DNA of 64,000 nucleotides from Anaeromicropila herbilytica (GCF_016591975.1 NZ_AP024169.1:1784001-1848000), one strand, 5' to 3'. Shown: positions 42,208 through 51,558, numbered from the stretch's first letter. Notes: generated from the letters alone by a model not told the origin. A program made the numbers and translations.

Positions 42208-43134
42208 ATGCAAGACAATAATATTATCATGACCCGTAAGTTAAGCAAGAACTTCGGTGATTTCACGGCATTGCATCCAACAGATATTCATATTCAAAAG
42301 GGCGATATCTACGCACTGATTGGTAAAAATGGTGCTGGTAAGACGACGATGCTTAAGATGTTTACAGGACAATTAAGACCAGATAGTGGAGACATTTTCT
42401 TATTTGGATATAGCGCTGAAAGAGAACTATTAAACGAGAGACAAAAAATAGGTGCTATCATTGAAACACCAGGTTTTTTTCCAAACTTTACAGCAAAGCA
42501 AAACTTAGAGTACTATCGTATACAGAGAGGAATACCAGATAGATTATGTGTTCAAAGAGCATTAGAAGAGGTTAACCTAACGGATACAGGTAAGAAAAAG
42601 TTCGCTGATTTTTCCCTTGGTATGAAACAAAGACTCGGTCTAGCGTTAGCATTAATGACACATCCAGCATTACTTATCTTAGATGAGCCAACGAATGGAT
42701 TGGATCCAGAAGGTATTGTAGAGATAAGAAGTCTATTAAGAAGATTAAATCAAGAAAAAAATATAACAGTTCTTATCTCAAGCCATATCTTAACCGAGGT
42801 TCATACCATAGCTAATCGATTTGCATTTATTGATCATGGTAAGATTATCGAGGAGTTAACGAAGGAAGAGTTAGAAAAGAAAAGTAGTAAATATCTTATG
42901 GTGAAGGTGGATAATGTAGAAAATGCTTCGGTTATTCTAGAAAGAAATTGTAAGGATGTTGATTACACAATCTTGCCGGATAATAATATTCGAATTAATG
43001 GTTATTTAGAAGAAAGCGATAGGATCAATAAAATACTCGCAGATCATGGTGTGCGCGTATTCTCCATTTATCAAAAAGGTGAGAACCTAGAAGAGTATTT
43101 CTTAAAATTAATTGGAGGTGGTCTACATGCTTAA
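42208..43134 (+). CDS. ABC transporter ATP-binding protein (bacitracin/lantibiotic type)
   Basis: A 308-residue ATPase of the BcrA group. Walker A is GKNGAGKTT (about 38-46), the Q-loop region has IETPGFFPNFTAKQNLEYY, the signature is FSLGMKQR, Walker B is LLILDEPTNGLDPEG, and the H-loop is ISSHILTE. The Y/F-FPNFTA Q-loop motif is common in lantibiotic-immunity ATPases. It overlaps the permease gene by 8 nt. It is located between a response regulator and its probable kinase. Confidence 0.9.
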   Translation: MQDNNIIMTRKLSKNFGDFTALHPTDIHIQKGDIYALIGKNGAGKTTMLKMFTGQLRPDSGDIFLFGYSAERELLNERQKIGAIIETPGFFPNFTAKQNLEYYRIQRGIPDRLCVQRALEEVNLTDTGKKKFADFSLGMKQRLGLALALMTHPALLILDEPTNGLDPEGIVEIRSLLRRLNQEKNITVLISSHILTEVHTIANRFAFIDHGKIIEELTKEELEKKSSKYLMVKVDNVENASVILERNCKDVDYTILPDNNIRINGYLEESDRINKILADHGVRVFSIYQKGENLEEYFLKLIGGGLHA

Positions 43135-43900
43135 TTATGTGAAAAGTGAATTCTATCGAATATTTCGTGAAAGAAGCATATGGGTATTAAGTGCTGTATT
43201 TTCTGCTTTAGTCATAGCAGCATGTATTGTGTTATTTCTAACCAATAAAGCGACGCCAAATTTTCCATATGCAAATACAAGATATCTTTTAAGTACAATA
43301 GCATCTATGATGGTTATACCATTTTTTATGTTATCAACAATTCCACAAACGGTTGTAGGCGAAGAAATTAGAGAGAAGACTCTTAAAAATTCGGTTTCTT
43401 TTGGTGTAAGCAGAAGTACCATCTATTTTGGCAAATGGTTTGTGAATGTTGTTGGACTATTGATTGTTGGAGTTATCACAGTATCGATATCAATGATGGG
43501 TTCTTATCTATTTTTAGAAGACAGTGGAATCACATTTACTACTGATTTTATTATGGCCTTAATTGGTATGTTTCCTCTACTATTAGCAGGACTTACAACA
43601 TATCATTTCCTTTATTTCTGGTCACCAAATACAAACTATGTCTTTTTGTGCTACGGTGGAGTATATCTGTTGCCATTTTTAATAGGTTATTTTCTAGGTG
43701 GTAAGTTTGAGACAATTCGCTGGTTATTCTATCACTGTGTAGTATACTTAATGTCAAATAGCTATCTAAAAGGTCGCCATGTATATATGGCTGGCAATAC
43801 GACAAATGGTATGATTACATGTTACTTGGTAGGAATAGGATTAACCGTTATTTTCTTAATAATTGGGTATGTGCATTTTAAAAGAAATGAAATAAAATAA
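43127..43900 (+). CDS. ABC-2 permease of the lantibiotic/bacitracin immunity type
   Basis: A 257-residue membrane protein with six helices (about 21-41, 58-75, 101-124, 142-162, 172-190, 232-250). GEEIREKTLKNSVSFGVSRSTIYFGKW is the cytoplasmic coupling loop typical of this permease family. ATG 43127 has GGAGGTGG 6 nt upstream and lies inside the ATPase stop region, so translation is coupled. Its partner is the ATPase at 42208. Confidence 0.88.
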   Translation: MLNYVKSEFYRIFRERSIWVLSAVFSALVIAACIVLFLTNKATPNFPYANTRYLLSTIASMMVIPFFMLSTIPQTVVGEEIREKTLKNSVSFGVSRSTIYFGKWFVNVVGLLIVGVITVSISMMGSYLFLEDSGITFTTDFIMALIGMFPLLLAGLTTYHFLYFWSPNTNYVFLCYGGVYLLPFLIGYFLGGKFETIRWLFYHCVVYLMSNSYLKGRHVYMAGNTTNGMITCYLVGIGLTVIFLIIGYVHFKRNEIK

Positions 43901-43909
43901 AGAAAGTTG

Positions 43910-44170
43910 AGTATCATAAGCCTTATTTTAGTTTACTGAGTGTATATCGATGTATAGTTATTAATTTTGGCTACCTTTCCCTTAAAAAGTTTACAAAACA
44001 AACTTATCATATTTTTTACAAGCCTCATAGCAAGCGAAAATACTCACTAGCTTTCTTATTTTCACTTTGAGTCTTGACAAAATATAAACGATACTTTCGG
44101 CCGGATTACGCCAAAATTTATAACTATACATCGATATACACAAATTAGACTGAGAAAGGCTTCTGATACT
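43910..44170. repeat. Hairpin repeat family B, copy B4 inside a regulatory/transport operon
   Basis: AGTATCAtAAGCCTT (43910-43924) is inverted at 44156-44170 (AAGGCTTCTGATACT). The core matches B1-B3: TTTTTTACAAGCCTC, TCTTGACAAAATATAA, GGCCGGATTACGCC. It separates the permease gene from the histidine kinase gene, which are probably parts of one operon. Confidence 0.88.
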
Positions 44171-44220
44171 TTGATAATAAGCAGAAAAAGAAGAATATAA
44201 AGAATGAAGGAGTGTAGAAA

Positions 44221-45129
44221 ATGGAAGGAATCGTAATTGTAATATTAATAATTACCTCTTATTTTTCTATACTCTTTTTTATACAAAATTATAGTATTAT
44301 GAAGGCTAGAAGACAACTTAAGGATATCTGTAATCATCCAGATATGAATCTTAGGTTAAAATTAAAAGCACCGGGTAAAGAGGTGGAACAACTGTTAGCA
44401 AGTATGAATGAGTACATTGAATTGTATCAGAAGGATCATATACTTCATATAAGGCGAGAAAAAGCATTGAAAAAGGAAATCGCGAATATTTCACATGATT
44501 TGCGTACACCTTTAACTTCCATTCTAGGATATATTCGAGTTCTTAATGATGAGAAGATTACTGATGAGGAACGAATGGAGTATCTTTTGATTATTCGTAA
44601 AAAAAGCGAAGTAATGAAAACATTGGTAGAGTCCTTTTATGAATTATCTAATGTAGAATCAGAGGACTATGTATTAAAGAAAGAAAAGGTATATCTATAT
44701 AATACTATTTGCGAAATCCTACTTGCCTTCTATCAAGATTTTGAAAGCAAAAAGATAGAAGTTATATTGGAATTAGAGGAAGATATCCCGTTTTTAATGT
44801 TGGACCAGAAAAGTGTTGTTCGTATTATAACGAATTTGATACAAAATGCTTTACGTTATGCAAATAGCTTAATGAAGATTATACTAAAGAAGGAACAGAA
44901 TCAGGTAACGCTTATTTTTATAAACGATATGATATCAGGTTCTACTATTGAGATTGATCGAGTATTTGATAGAACTTATACTGCAGATGATTCTAGAAGT
45001 GTTGGAGGGACTGGGTTAGGACTATCCATTACGAAGAAATTAGTTGAATTAATGAATGGACAAATTAGTGCTGAACTTGATAATAATTTATTTGAGATAA
45101 AAATCATATGGCATAGTAATGAGTACTAG
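44221..45129 (+). CDS. Sensor histidine kinase with single N-terminal helix
   Basis: A 302-residue kinase with one N-terminal membrane helix (about 3-24) and virtually no extracellular loop, like intramembrane-sensing or transporter-dependent kinases. H92 in ANISHDLRTPLTSILGYI is the phosphoacceptor; N box NLIQNALRYA; G2 GGTGLGLSITKK. Its cognate regulator is most likely at 41340. The ABC pair between them fits transporter-linked sensing. AAGGAG lies 8 nt before the ATG, and repeat B4 lies just upstream. Confidence 0.92.
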   Translation: MEGIVIVILIITSYFSILFFIQNYSIMKARRQLKDICNHPDMNLRLKLKAPGKEVEQLLASMNEYIELYQKDHILHIRREKALKKEIANISHDLRTPLTSILGYIRVLNDEKITDEERMEYLLIIRKKSEVMKTLVESFYELSNVESEDYVLKKEKVYLYNTICEILLAFYQDFESKKIEVILELEEDIPFLMLDQKSVVRIITNLIQNALRYANSLMKIILKKEQNQVTLIFINDMISGSTIEIDRVFDRTYTADDSRSVGGTGLGLSITKKLVELMNGQISAELDNNLFEIKIIWHSNEY

Positions 45130-45140
45130 GAGGTAATCGA

Positions 45141-45392
45141 ATGGCTAAAGTAAAAATCACAATTACAGAAAGCAAATGTAGAGGCGGTTATTGTAAAAAA
45201 GGAGAAGAGTTTATAGTAGAAGACCTGTGTCCTCCACTATGCCACGAATTATGGAATGGCATCTATCCATTTGTATATGCATTACAAAATGGAGCACTTC
45301 TTGATTATGGTAATAAAAAAGCTCCAATGTTTGATATGAAATGTCCAGATCAGGGTAGAGTTGAAGTTCATTGTGAGATAATAGAAAATTAA
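45141..45392 (+). CDS. TIGR04076 family protein
   Basis: An 83-residue protein with AKVKITITESKCRGGYCKKGEEF, then CPPLCHELWNGIYPFVYALQNGA and FDMKCPDQGRVEVHCEI. This cysteine-rich pattern (C-x4-C, C-x3-C, C at 73 and 81 approximately) is the TIGR04076 family, widespread in anaerobes and without known function. The cysteines suggest metal or cluster binding. AGGAGG is 7 nt upstream; it lies 11 nt after the kinase gene, so probably in the same transcript. Confidence 0.85.
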   Translation: MAKVKITITESKCRGGYCKKGEEFIVEDLCPPLCHELWNGIYPFVYALQNGALLDYGNKKAPMFDMKCPDQGRVEVHCEIIEN

Positions 45393-45551
45393 AAGACTAG
45401 AGATTAAAAGACTAGAAGATTGGAAAATCGGAAAATCGTAAAATAGATTGAAAAGAGATTGAGTTCAAGAACAAAGAGAATTATCAAGTATATAGAAAGT
45501 CATAAAATTTTATCTACATAGATCATCAAAACGAAAGGTATGGTCAATTAA
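45393..45551 (+). repeat. Short degenerate direct repeats in spacer
   Basis: ATTAAAAGACTAGA occurs twice (45390-45417) and GGAAAATCG-type 8-mers occur in tandem (45421-45440), a small slippage-prone tract. There are no ORFs or hairpins. The spacer ends with AAAGG before the GNAT gene. Confidence 0.5.
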
Positions 45552-46385
45552 ATGGAGATTATAAATTATAATGATACAATGCTTCCGTTCATTATAGATA
45601 TATTAAGTTCAGCTTCACAATATGTCAAAGAGGACATCATCAAAAATATAAAGGAGTTCCCTCAAAATGCAAGAGTAGTAAAGGTGGATAATCATCTTGC
45701 AGCAATCGCTATACATACTGGCATTCATAAGGATAAGGTCGCTAGTTTTACCTTATTTGTTGATACTAAATATCGAGGGCACGGCATAGGAACGAGCTTA
45801 ATAAGAGCAATATTTGCTGACATTAGACATTTAGGAATAAACCAAGTTATCATTGACTTTGAGGTAGATTCAGACTTAGAGCACTTTGTTGTGGATAGAG
45901 GGATGACTTTAAAATTTCAATCTTCTTTCATGGGGTATACAGGAGAAAGGTTAGAAAATCATCTAGTCTTTAGACCATATGAGGACAACATGTATAAAGA
46001 AGTATATCGGTTGAAAAGTAAAGCTTTCTATGATCTTAGAAGGAGTATTGGAATAAAGCCTTATTTCGTTCATCCAAGTGAATCTTCTAGAAAATATATG
46101 GAGTTACATAAAGAAGGATATTATGTTCTAAAAGATAAGGGTAAGATTATTGCCCTAGGGTATGCTTCTGGAAATGAAATTGATGATATTGCAGTTGCTA
46201 AGGAATATCGTGGACAAGGCATTGGAAGAGAGTTGGTATCCTATGGAATTAATAAGCTAAGAAGGGGAGGAAATCATGAAATAACCCTTTGGGTTGTTCA
46301 AAGTGATGTGAATGCTGTCAGTTTATATAAATCTATAGGATTCACTATAAAAAGAACTCATCAAGTTTTTTCAATTGAAATATAA
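45552..46385 (+). CDS. GNAT acetyltransferase with two GNAT domains
   Basis: A 277-residue protein with duplicated acetyl-CoA-binding folds. The first domain (about 1-130) has FVDTKYRGHGIGTSLIRAI; the second (about 145-275) has DIAVAKEYRGQGIGRELVSYGI and WVVQSDVNAVSLYKSIGF. Both carry the Q/R-x-x-G-x-G/A motif A that binds CoA pyrophosphate. The substrate is unknown. A strong bidirectional terminator follows. Confidence 0.9.
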   Translation: MEIINYNDTMLPFIIDILSSASQYVKEDIIKNIKEFPQNARVVKVDNHLAAIAIHTGIHKDKVASFTLFVDTKYRGHGIGTSLIRAIFADIRHLGINQVIIDFEVDSDLEHFVVDRGMTLKFQSSFMGYTGERLENHLVFRPYEDNMYKEVYRLKSKAFYDLRRSIGIKPYFVHPSESSRKYMELHKEGYYVLKDKGKIIALGYASGNEIDDIAVAKEYRGQGIGRELVSYGINKLRRGGNHEITLWVVQSDVNAVSLYKSIGFTIKRTHQVFSIEI

Positions 46386-46416
46386 GAAGAATTGGTATCT
46401 TCGCATTTATAAAGTT

Positions 46417-46479
46417 AATAGAATACTTAATAAATTCATATACGGTTTCGCCTGAATTTATTAAGTATTCTATTGTTTT
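46417..46479. terminator. Bidirectional terminator with perfect 22-bp stem
   Basis: Positions 46417-46438 and 46453-46474 are perfect complements (outer part AATAGAATACTTAAT) with a 14-nt loop, followed by GTTTTATT. It lies between convergent genes. Confidence 0.88.
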
Positions 46480-46604
46480 ATTACTGCCAAGATTAAGTTA
46501 TAAATACTTATTTAAATATTTATTTGAATACTTAATTAAATAGTCAGAGGTTATCAATTGAATGATAACTAAACTTATATTTATAATATTGTAATTTCTA
46601 TAGA

Positions 46605-48164
46605 TTAAAAATCGTCTTTAAATAATTTCTGAATGGTGCTTACATCGTTATTCATATCGAGTGGTTTCACGGTAGGACCTTCAATTACTTCACCAGTATA
46701 GGAGAATCTAGAACCGTGACATGGGCAGTCCCATGTTTTTTCTGCTGCATTCCAATTGATTTCACATCCCATATGAGGGCACGTGGTATTGACAACATGC
46801 AGGTCGCCAGTCTCATCTTTATAGATACCAGCTCTATGACCATTCAGTTCAGTTATCTTACCTTCCCCAACTTCTATATCAATATTAGTAGGAAGTGGTC
46901 CGAATTTACCTTTGATTAACTCTTTCGCAACATTAATATTTTCTACAACGAAGTTCTTCGTAGAAGCTGATATTGTATGTCTGGAAGGGGTATATACATC
47001 TTGCCACTCACTTTTCCCGTTTACAATTAAATCTTTTAGTATCATTGCAGACGCCACGCTATTCGTCATGCCCCATTTACCATAACCAGTAGCAATGTAA
47101 AGATTTGGTGTATTTGATGTCAAATGTCCGACATAAGGTATATTATCAATTGTCATACAATCCTGTGTTGACCAACGATATGGAACATCCTGAACAGTAA
47201 AGGTTTCTTTGGCCACATTCAGTAATGTATCATAATGATGAGTGGTTTCTTCGCCTTGACCTGTTTTGTGGTGTTCACCACCAACAAAGATTAATTCTCC
47301 TTGATCTGATATCTGACTACGGAAGGATATACCTGGTTCTTCCGCGGTTATATACATACCGCCAGGATAATTATCTTTTGCTGTAATAGCAACCACATAA
47401 GATCGTTCTGGATAAATTCGTGAGAAGTATAGGCCATGTTTGTTATAGAAAGGATAATGGGATGCAATAATTACTTGTCTCGCATTTACCTTTTTCATAT
47501 TACTAGTCATAAGAGTGTAAGTACTATGCTGTTCAAGGTTCACAACCCTACTTTGTTCATATATTTTACCACCATATTTTGTGAATTCATCCGCCAGAGG
47601 GTATAAAAATTTTAAAGGGTGAAATTGTGCTTGTTTTTCAAATCTTACAGCTGCTTTAATATCAATCGGTAATGGAATCTTATTGATAAAAGTTGCTTTA
47701 ATACCAAGTGAAGAAGCGAAGGACGCTTCGCTTTGGATTCTATCTATATAATTATCTTGTTGGGTATATACATAAGCAGATTGCTCGTAAAAATCACATT
47801 CTATGTTATGATCTTTCATTATATTTTCTATTGTTCGAATTGCACTTTCATTAGCATCTGCATATTGTCTTGCAAGTTCTTCACTGATTTTGTTTTTTAT
47901 TTTGTTATATATTAATCCGTGTTGCGACGTTATCTTTGCGGTGGTATGTCCTGTCGTGCCATGCAAGATTCGATCAGCTTCAAGGATTACTACTTTTAGT
48001 CCTTGTTTATTTAGAAAATAGGCAGTAGTAATTCCAGTAATTCCGCCACCAACAATAGCTACATCAACGTCAATATCTTCACTTAACGTTGGATAGCTAG
48101 TATGAGGAGGCATATTCAACCAATATGATTTTGGATTATCGACAAAATTTGTTTTATCGTTCAT
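46605..48164 (-). CDS. FAD-dependent oxidoreductase with C-terminal Rieske domain
   Basis: A 519-residue enzyme. The N-terminal DAO-type FAD domain has VDVAIVGGGITGITTAYFL (GxGxxG, about 30-50), the E in VVILEADRI, and GTTGHTTAKIT; the flavin-binding end reads LYIATGYGKWGMTNS (about 360). The last 80 residues are a Rieske [2Fe-2S] domain with CPHMGC and CPCHGS, the two Cys-His pairs. This fusion is a known group of oxidoreductases of uncertain substrate. AAGGAG is 9 nt before the ATG. It is monocistronic; no partner reductase is nearby. Confidence 0.92.
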   Translation of the reverse strand: MNDKTNFVDNPKSYWLNMPPHTSYPTLSEDIDVDVAIVGGGITGITTAYFLNKQGLKVVILEADRILHGTTGHTTAKITSQHGLIYNKIKNKISEELARQYADANESAIRTIENIMKDHNIECDFYEQSAYVYTQQDNYIDRIQSEASFASSLGIKATFINKIPLPIDIKAAVRFEKQAQFHPLKFLYPLADEFTKYGGKIYEQSRVVNLEQHSTYTLMTSNMKKVNARQVIIASHYPFYNKHGLYFSRIYPERSYVVAITAKDNYPGGMYITAEEPGISFRSQISDQGELIFVGGEHHKTGQGEETTHHYDTLLNVAKETFTVQDVPYRWSTQDCMTIDNIPYVGHLTSNTPNLYIATGYGKWGMTNSVASAMILKDLIVNGKSEWQDVYTPSRHTISASTKNFVVENINVAKELIKGKFGPLPTNIDIEVGEGKITELNGHRAGIYKDETGDLHVVNTTCPHMGCEINWNAAEKTWDCPCHGSRFSYTGEVIEGPTVKPLDMNNDVSTIQKLFKDDF

Positions 48165-48381
48165 AGAAGGCTCCTTATCTTTAATAAATCATTATATATA
48201 TTTGTATAACAAATAAATTATATTCATATAATTTGATAATATATACTAGATTATCCAAGGTAAGTAATAGAATCTAATTGTGCAAATTGACTTTATTTTT
48301 TAAATTGTTCACACAATAAAAGAAATTAAAAGAGGATATTCAGGTAATTTGTCGTTTATAATATGAATTTATAAAAAATAC

Positions 48382-48410
48382 TTGATTTTTCTAGAAGCAT
48401 ATGTTATCCT
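48382..48410 (+). promoter_or_regulatory. Promoter of the leader transcript
   Basis: TTGATT, 17 bp, TATCCT. The start point would be about 48417, 20 nt before the leader peptide start codon. Confidence 0.6.
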
Positions 48411-48435
48411 TGGAAAAAATGAAAAGGAAGGTACT

Positions 48436-48492
48436 ATGATGTTATTACATTTACATTATTCGTTTAATATTTTTTCATGGAGACGTATTTAG
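48436..48492 (+). CDS. Leader peptide of an attenuator (18 residues)
   Basis: The ORF reads MMLLHLHYSFNIFSWRRI. AAGGAAGG lies 4-6 nt before its ATG, a strong site for so short an ORF. It is followed directly by RNA segments able to form alternative anti-terminator and terminator hairpins, so its translation probably decides read-through. Ribosome stalling by an antibiotic (as at Erm, Msr and Tet leaders) or by lack of a charged tRNA (three Leu and two His in codons 3-7) are both possible. It would not be found by length-based gene calling. Confidence 0.7.
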   Translation: MMLLHLHYSFNIFSWRRI

Positions 48493-48508
48493 CTTATAGC
48501 TGTCTATA

Positions 48509-48645
48509 GCACAGAAGTAAGCGAATAGGTCTTATGTCTGTGCGGATAGTGTATATGTAATGAAGATAGCACTTGTATATAAATTGCTAAAAGCAATGAA
48601 CCGCATGAGACATAATAAAGATTATGTTTTGTGCGGTTTTATTTT
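48509..48645 (+). promoter_or_regulatory. Transcription attenuator with alternative hairpins
   Basis: There are four segments. Segment 1 (48509-48521, GCACAGAAGTAAG) pairs with segment 2 (48531-48543, CTTATGTCTGTGC). Segment 3 (48600-48616) pairs with segment 4 (48621-48637) as a 17-bp terminator stem followed by TTTATTTT. Segment 2 can instead pair with segment 3 (TTATGTCTGTGCGG with CCGCATGAGACATAA, one bulge), which destroys the terminator. A ribosome held on the leader would cover segment 1 and favour 2:3, giving read-through. Confidence 0.82.
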
Positions 48646-48763
48646 ATAGAAAATTGCTCTAAATTTTCGAAATACAAGCAATTTTGCGATAACCCCAAAT
48701 CGTTACAATTTATGAACCTTTTATAATAGATAAAAATATAATTTAATCAGGAGGATATGAGAG

Positions 48764-49117
48764 ATGGAAGTATTAGAAAGAAATGGTGGTATGAAAATGG
48801 AAGCTATAAAGTTAAAGCAGGTTGGTTTAAGAGATATGAAACGAATGGAGGAAGAAAGTCTATCTAATTATGTTACAATTACGCAACACCAAAAAGGTGA
48901 GATGCCAATTGAAACAAAATTAATGTTAGAAGGTTATGAGTGTTATTTTATTATGGTGAATGACAATGTGATTGGTAAAATCGAAATTGAGTATGATAAG
49001 GATGAATGTACGATTCTCTTATTCATGTTGCAAAAAGACTATCATGAACAAGAACTACAGAATCAAATTATAGAGCATATAAAGACAATGTATCCAGAAG
49101 CTAAACATTGGAATTAA
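48764..49117 (+). CDS. GNAT-like protein (short)
   Basis: A 117-residue protein with a GNAT-like pattern: IKLKQVGLRDMKRMEEES (first strand and helix), YFIMVNDNVIGKIEIEYD (strands 2-3), LFMLQKDYHEQELQNQIIEHI in place of the CoA-binding motif A. The R-G-x-G-x-G/A loop is not recognisable, and the protein is shorter than normal GNATs, so it may be inactive or have another role. AGGAGG is 9 nt before the ATG. It is the first gene behind the attenuator at 48436-48645, which may control it. Confidence 0.55.
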   Translation: MEVLERNGGMKMEAIKLKQVGLRDMKRMEEESLSNYVTITQHQKGEMPIETKLMLEGYECYFIMVNDNVIGKIEIEYDKDECTILLFMLQKDYHEQELQNQIIEHIKTMYPEAKHWN

Positions 49118-49374
49118 ATATGAGAATAAACGGTTTAAGATAAATCCTAGCAGAATCGATGGAAATACATAATACTACAACCTATGGAAAGAAAAGAACT
49201 CTGTGCAATATGATGAAATAAGAAGTTTTATGATTTAAAAGTATTCTAGTATGAATAATATGGAAGGCTGAAAGTGAAAAATTACTATTTTATTGTATAA
49301 GTATAAAATAATTTCTTATTTATCCGATAACTTATTTAGAAGTTAGTAAATATTGGATGACATATGGAGGAATT

Positions 49375-49971
49375 ATGAAACTAAATCAAGTACAATCATT
49401 AAATATAAATCAAAAATCCGCTGTAGATATTATAAATAACGTATTTGCCAAAAATGAAGAAGAAAAAGTAGCAATGGAGCAAAAAAAACAAGCATATGCG
49501 CAAAAGATATGTCAAAAAGTGCAAGCCGGTAAAAAACTAACAGCTGCAGAGCTTAATTTTCTACGAGAAACAGATCCTGTAACTTACATGAAAGCAATTA
49601 AATTGCAGTATAAGCGTCAAGCAGTAGAAAATCATCTGAAAAATTGTAGCTCAAAAGAAGAAGTGGAAGATGTCATATCGATGGAATTAGGTAGTATTAG
49701 CAAAGAAGATCCGGATAAGGAAGCTATGATTAATGCAGTTCAAGAGGCGGTAAAAGAGTATAAAAAAACAGATAAGTATCAAGGCCTTCCTGAAAAAAGT
49801 AAGGAAGAAAAAAGGGTACACAAATCAACTAAGAATCAAGATAGTGGAATAGAGAATAGCCAAAAAGAGAATACAAGGAATTCAATCGAATATAATACCC
49901 AACTTGGTACATATCAAGAAGTATATTTAAGTGACAGCGTTGAGGATATGCCATTTGATTTGAAATCTTAA
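49375..49971 (+). CDS. Hypothetical protein, helical and charged
   Basis: A 198-residue cytoplasmic protein without signal peptide or membrane helix. The first 40 residues are MKLNQVQSLNINQKSAVDII and a coiled-coil like KNEEEKVAMEQKKQAYAQKI. The middle (VQAGKKLTAAELNFLRETDPVTYMKAIKLQYKRQAVENHL) is predicted helical. The C-terminal third is low-complexity K/S/E/N-rich, ending in an acidic tail VEDMPFDLKS. I do not recognise a family; similar short helical proteins occur as hypotheticals in Lachnospiraceae. GGAGG is 5 nt upstream of ATG 49375. It is a single gene. Confidence 0.65.
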   Translation: MKLNQVQSLNINQKSAVDIINNVFAKNEEEKVAMEQKKQAYAQKICQKVQAGKKLTAAELNFLRETDPVTYMKAIKLQYKRQAVENHLKNCSSKEEVEDVISMELGSISKEDPDKEAMINAVQEAVKEYKKTDKYQGLPEKSKEEKRVHKSTKNQDSGIENSQKENTRNSIEYNTQLGTYQEVYLSDSVEDMPFDLKS

Positions 49972-50146
49972 TCGTTACATTCGGATAAAGTAATCCATTG
50001 TTCTTTCCTATTTTATTTATTATAATACATGAATGATTATTGAAGATATAATGAAAATATATTGAAATTATTATTGAATAAATTAAAATGTAAAGTAATG
50101 GCTATCAGTTATTTGATAGGATAAAACAGATAGAAGAGGAACTAAC

Positions 50147-51502
50147 ATGGAACAAAAGCTTAACATTCAAAAGATGAATACAAACCGCAACCTATTTAGA
50201 ATGTCTATCCCAATCTTTATTGAACTTTTACTACAACTACTGGTTGGTAATATGGATCAAATCATGATCAGTCACTATTCCCAGGATTCCTCAGCTGCAA
50301 TTGTTAACGCAAATCAGATTATGAATCTAGTGATTATAGTCTTAAATATGATTAGTATGGGAACTTCAGTTGTACTGTCACAGTATTTGGGAGCAAATGA
50401 TAAAGAAAATGCAACAAAGACTTGTATGGTGTCGCTTACCTTAATCTCTGGTATCAGTATTGTGATTACCATAATTGTTTTAGGCCTTAACAAAAGATTA
50501 TTTGAACTCATGAATATAGAGCCAAAGATACTGTCAGAAGCAACACTTTTCTTAATAATCGTGGGTGCATTTATCTTAGTACAAGGTTTATATCTTAATT
50601 TTGCAGCGATATTGAGAACATTTACTTTCATGAAACATGTTATGATAGTGTCTGTTATCATGAATGTATTAAATATTATAGGAAATGCAATCCTTATCAA
50701 TGGATTATTTGGATTCCCACAGATGGGGATTAGTGGTTCTGCCACTTCGACAGTTATTAGTAAGATCATAGGACTTGCGCTTATTATATATATCTATCGT
50801 AAGAAAGTGGCATTACCACTTAAACTCCAGTATATGAAGCCATTTCCGACTCATATTCTACGAAAATTATGTAAGATTGCATTTCCATCTGGAGTGGAGA
50901 GTTTATCCTATAATATGTCGCAGCTCTTTATCTTAGGAATTATTAATACCTTTGGTACCATGGTTACAGCAACAAAAGGATATTGTAGTATATTAGCGAA
51001 CTTTTCCTATGTATACGCAATTGCAATGGCCCAAGCATCTCAGATTGTTCTGGGTTATTTACTGGGAGCATATGAATTAGATGCCATAGAGAAGAGAGTA
51101 TGGAATTCGGTTAAGGTAGCATTATCTGTATGTTTAGGTTTGACCTTGGTATTATTGATTAATAGTGATCTTGTATTTGGGGCATTTACCTCTAATCCAG
51201 AAGTTCATGCACTTGGAAGAAGAATCTTAATGATTGAATTTTTCTTAGAAATAGGAAGAGCGTTAAACATCGTTATGACAAGAGCGCTTATTGCAGTTGG
51301 TGATGCAAAGACACCAATGGTTGTCGGCATTACGGGGCATTGGGCAATTGCATTATTATTCGCTTATTTATTTGGAAAGGTATTAGGATTAGGTTTAGAA
51401 GGCGTATGGATTGCAATGACTATGGATGAATGTACGAGAGGATTTATCTATTTTATTAAATTCCGACAAAGAAAATGGAAGATGGCACTTAGTGAAAGAT
51501 AA
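50147..51502 (+). CDS. MATE family efflux transporter
   Basis: A 451-residue protein with twelve hydrophobic helices in two homologous halves. The first half opens with LFRMSIPIFIELLLQLLVGNMDQIMISHYSQ, and the second with LCKIAFPSGVESLSYNMSQLFI; the internal repeat is typical of the multidrug and toxic compound extrusion family (DinF/NorM relatives). It should export cationic drugs or metabolites in exchange for Na+ or H+. GAGGA precedes the ATG. It is monocistronic with its own terminator. Confidence 0.92.
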   Translation: MEQKLNIQKMNTNRNLFRMSIPIFIELLLQLLVGNMDQIMISHYSQDSSAAIVNANQIMNLVIIVLNMISMGTSVVLSQYLGANDKENATKTCMVSLTLISGISIVITIIVLGLNKRLFELMNIEPKILSEATLFLIIVGAFILVQGLYLNFAAILRTFTFMKHVMIVSVIMNVLNIIGNAILINGLFGFPQMGISGSATSTVISKIIGLALIIYIYRKKVALPLKLQYMKPFPTHILRKLCKIAFPSGVESLSYNMSQLFILGIINTFGTMVTATKGYCSILANFSYVYAIAMAQASQIVLGYLLGAYELDAIEKRVWNSVKVALSVCLGLTLVLLINSDLVFGAFTSNPEVHALGRRILMIEFFLEIGRALNIVMTRALIAVGDAKTPMVVGITGHWAIALLFAYLFGKVLGLGLEGVWIAMTMDECTRGFIYFIKFRQRKWKMALSER

Positions 51503-51510
51503 AAAAAATA

Positions 51511-51558
51511 AAAATAGCAATTACTTTAGGTAAAAATGACTGAGTAATTGCTATTTTT
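51511..51558 (+). terminator. Intrinsic terminator of the MATE gene
   Basis: AAAATAGCAATTACT pairs perfectly with AGTAATTGCTATTTT, followed by a T-run. Confidence 0.9.

Noticed and set aside
48500..48650. Attenuator considered as a T-box or riboswitch
   Set aside because: No T-box specifier or TGGNACCGCG sequence and no known aptamer core; the leader ORF and the alternative stems explain the region better.
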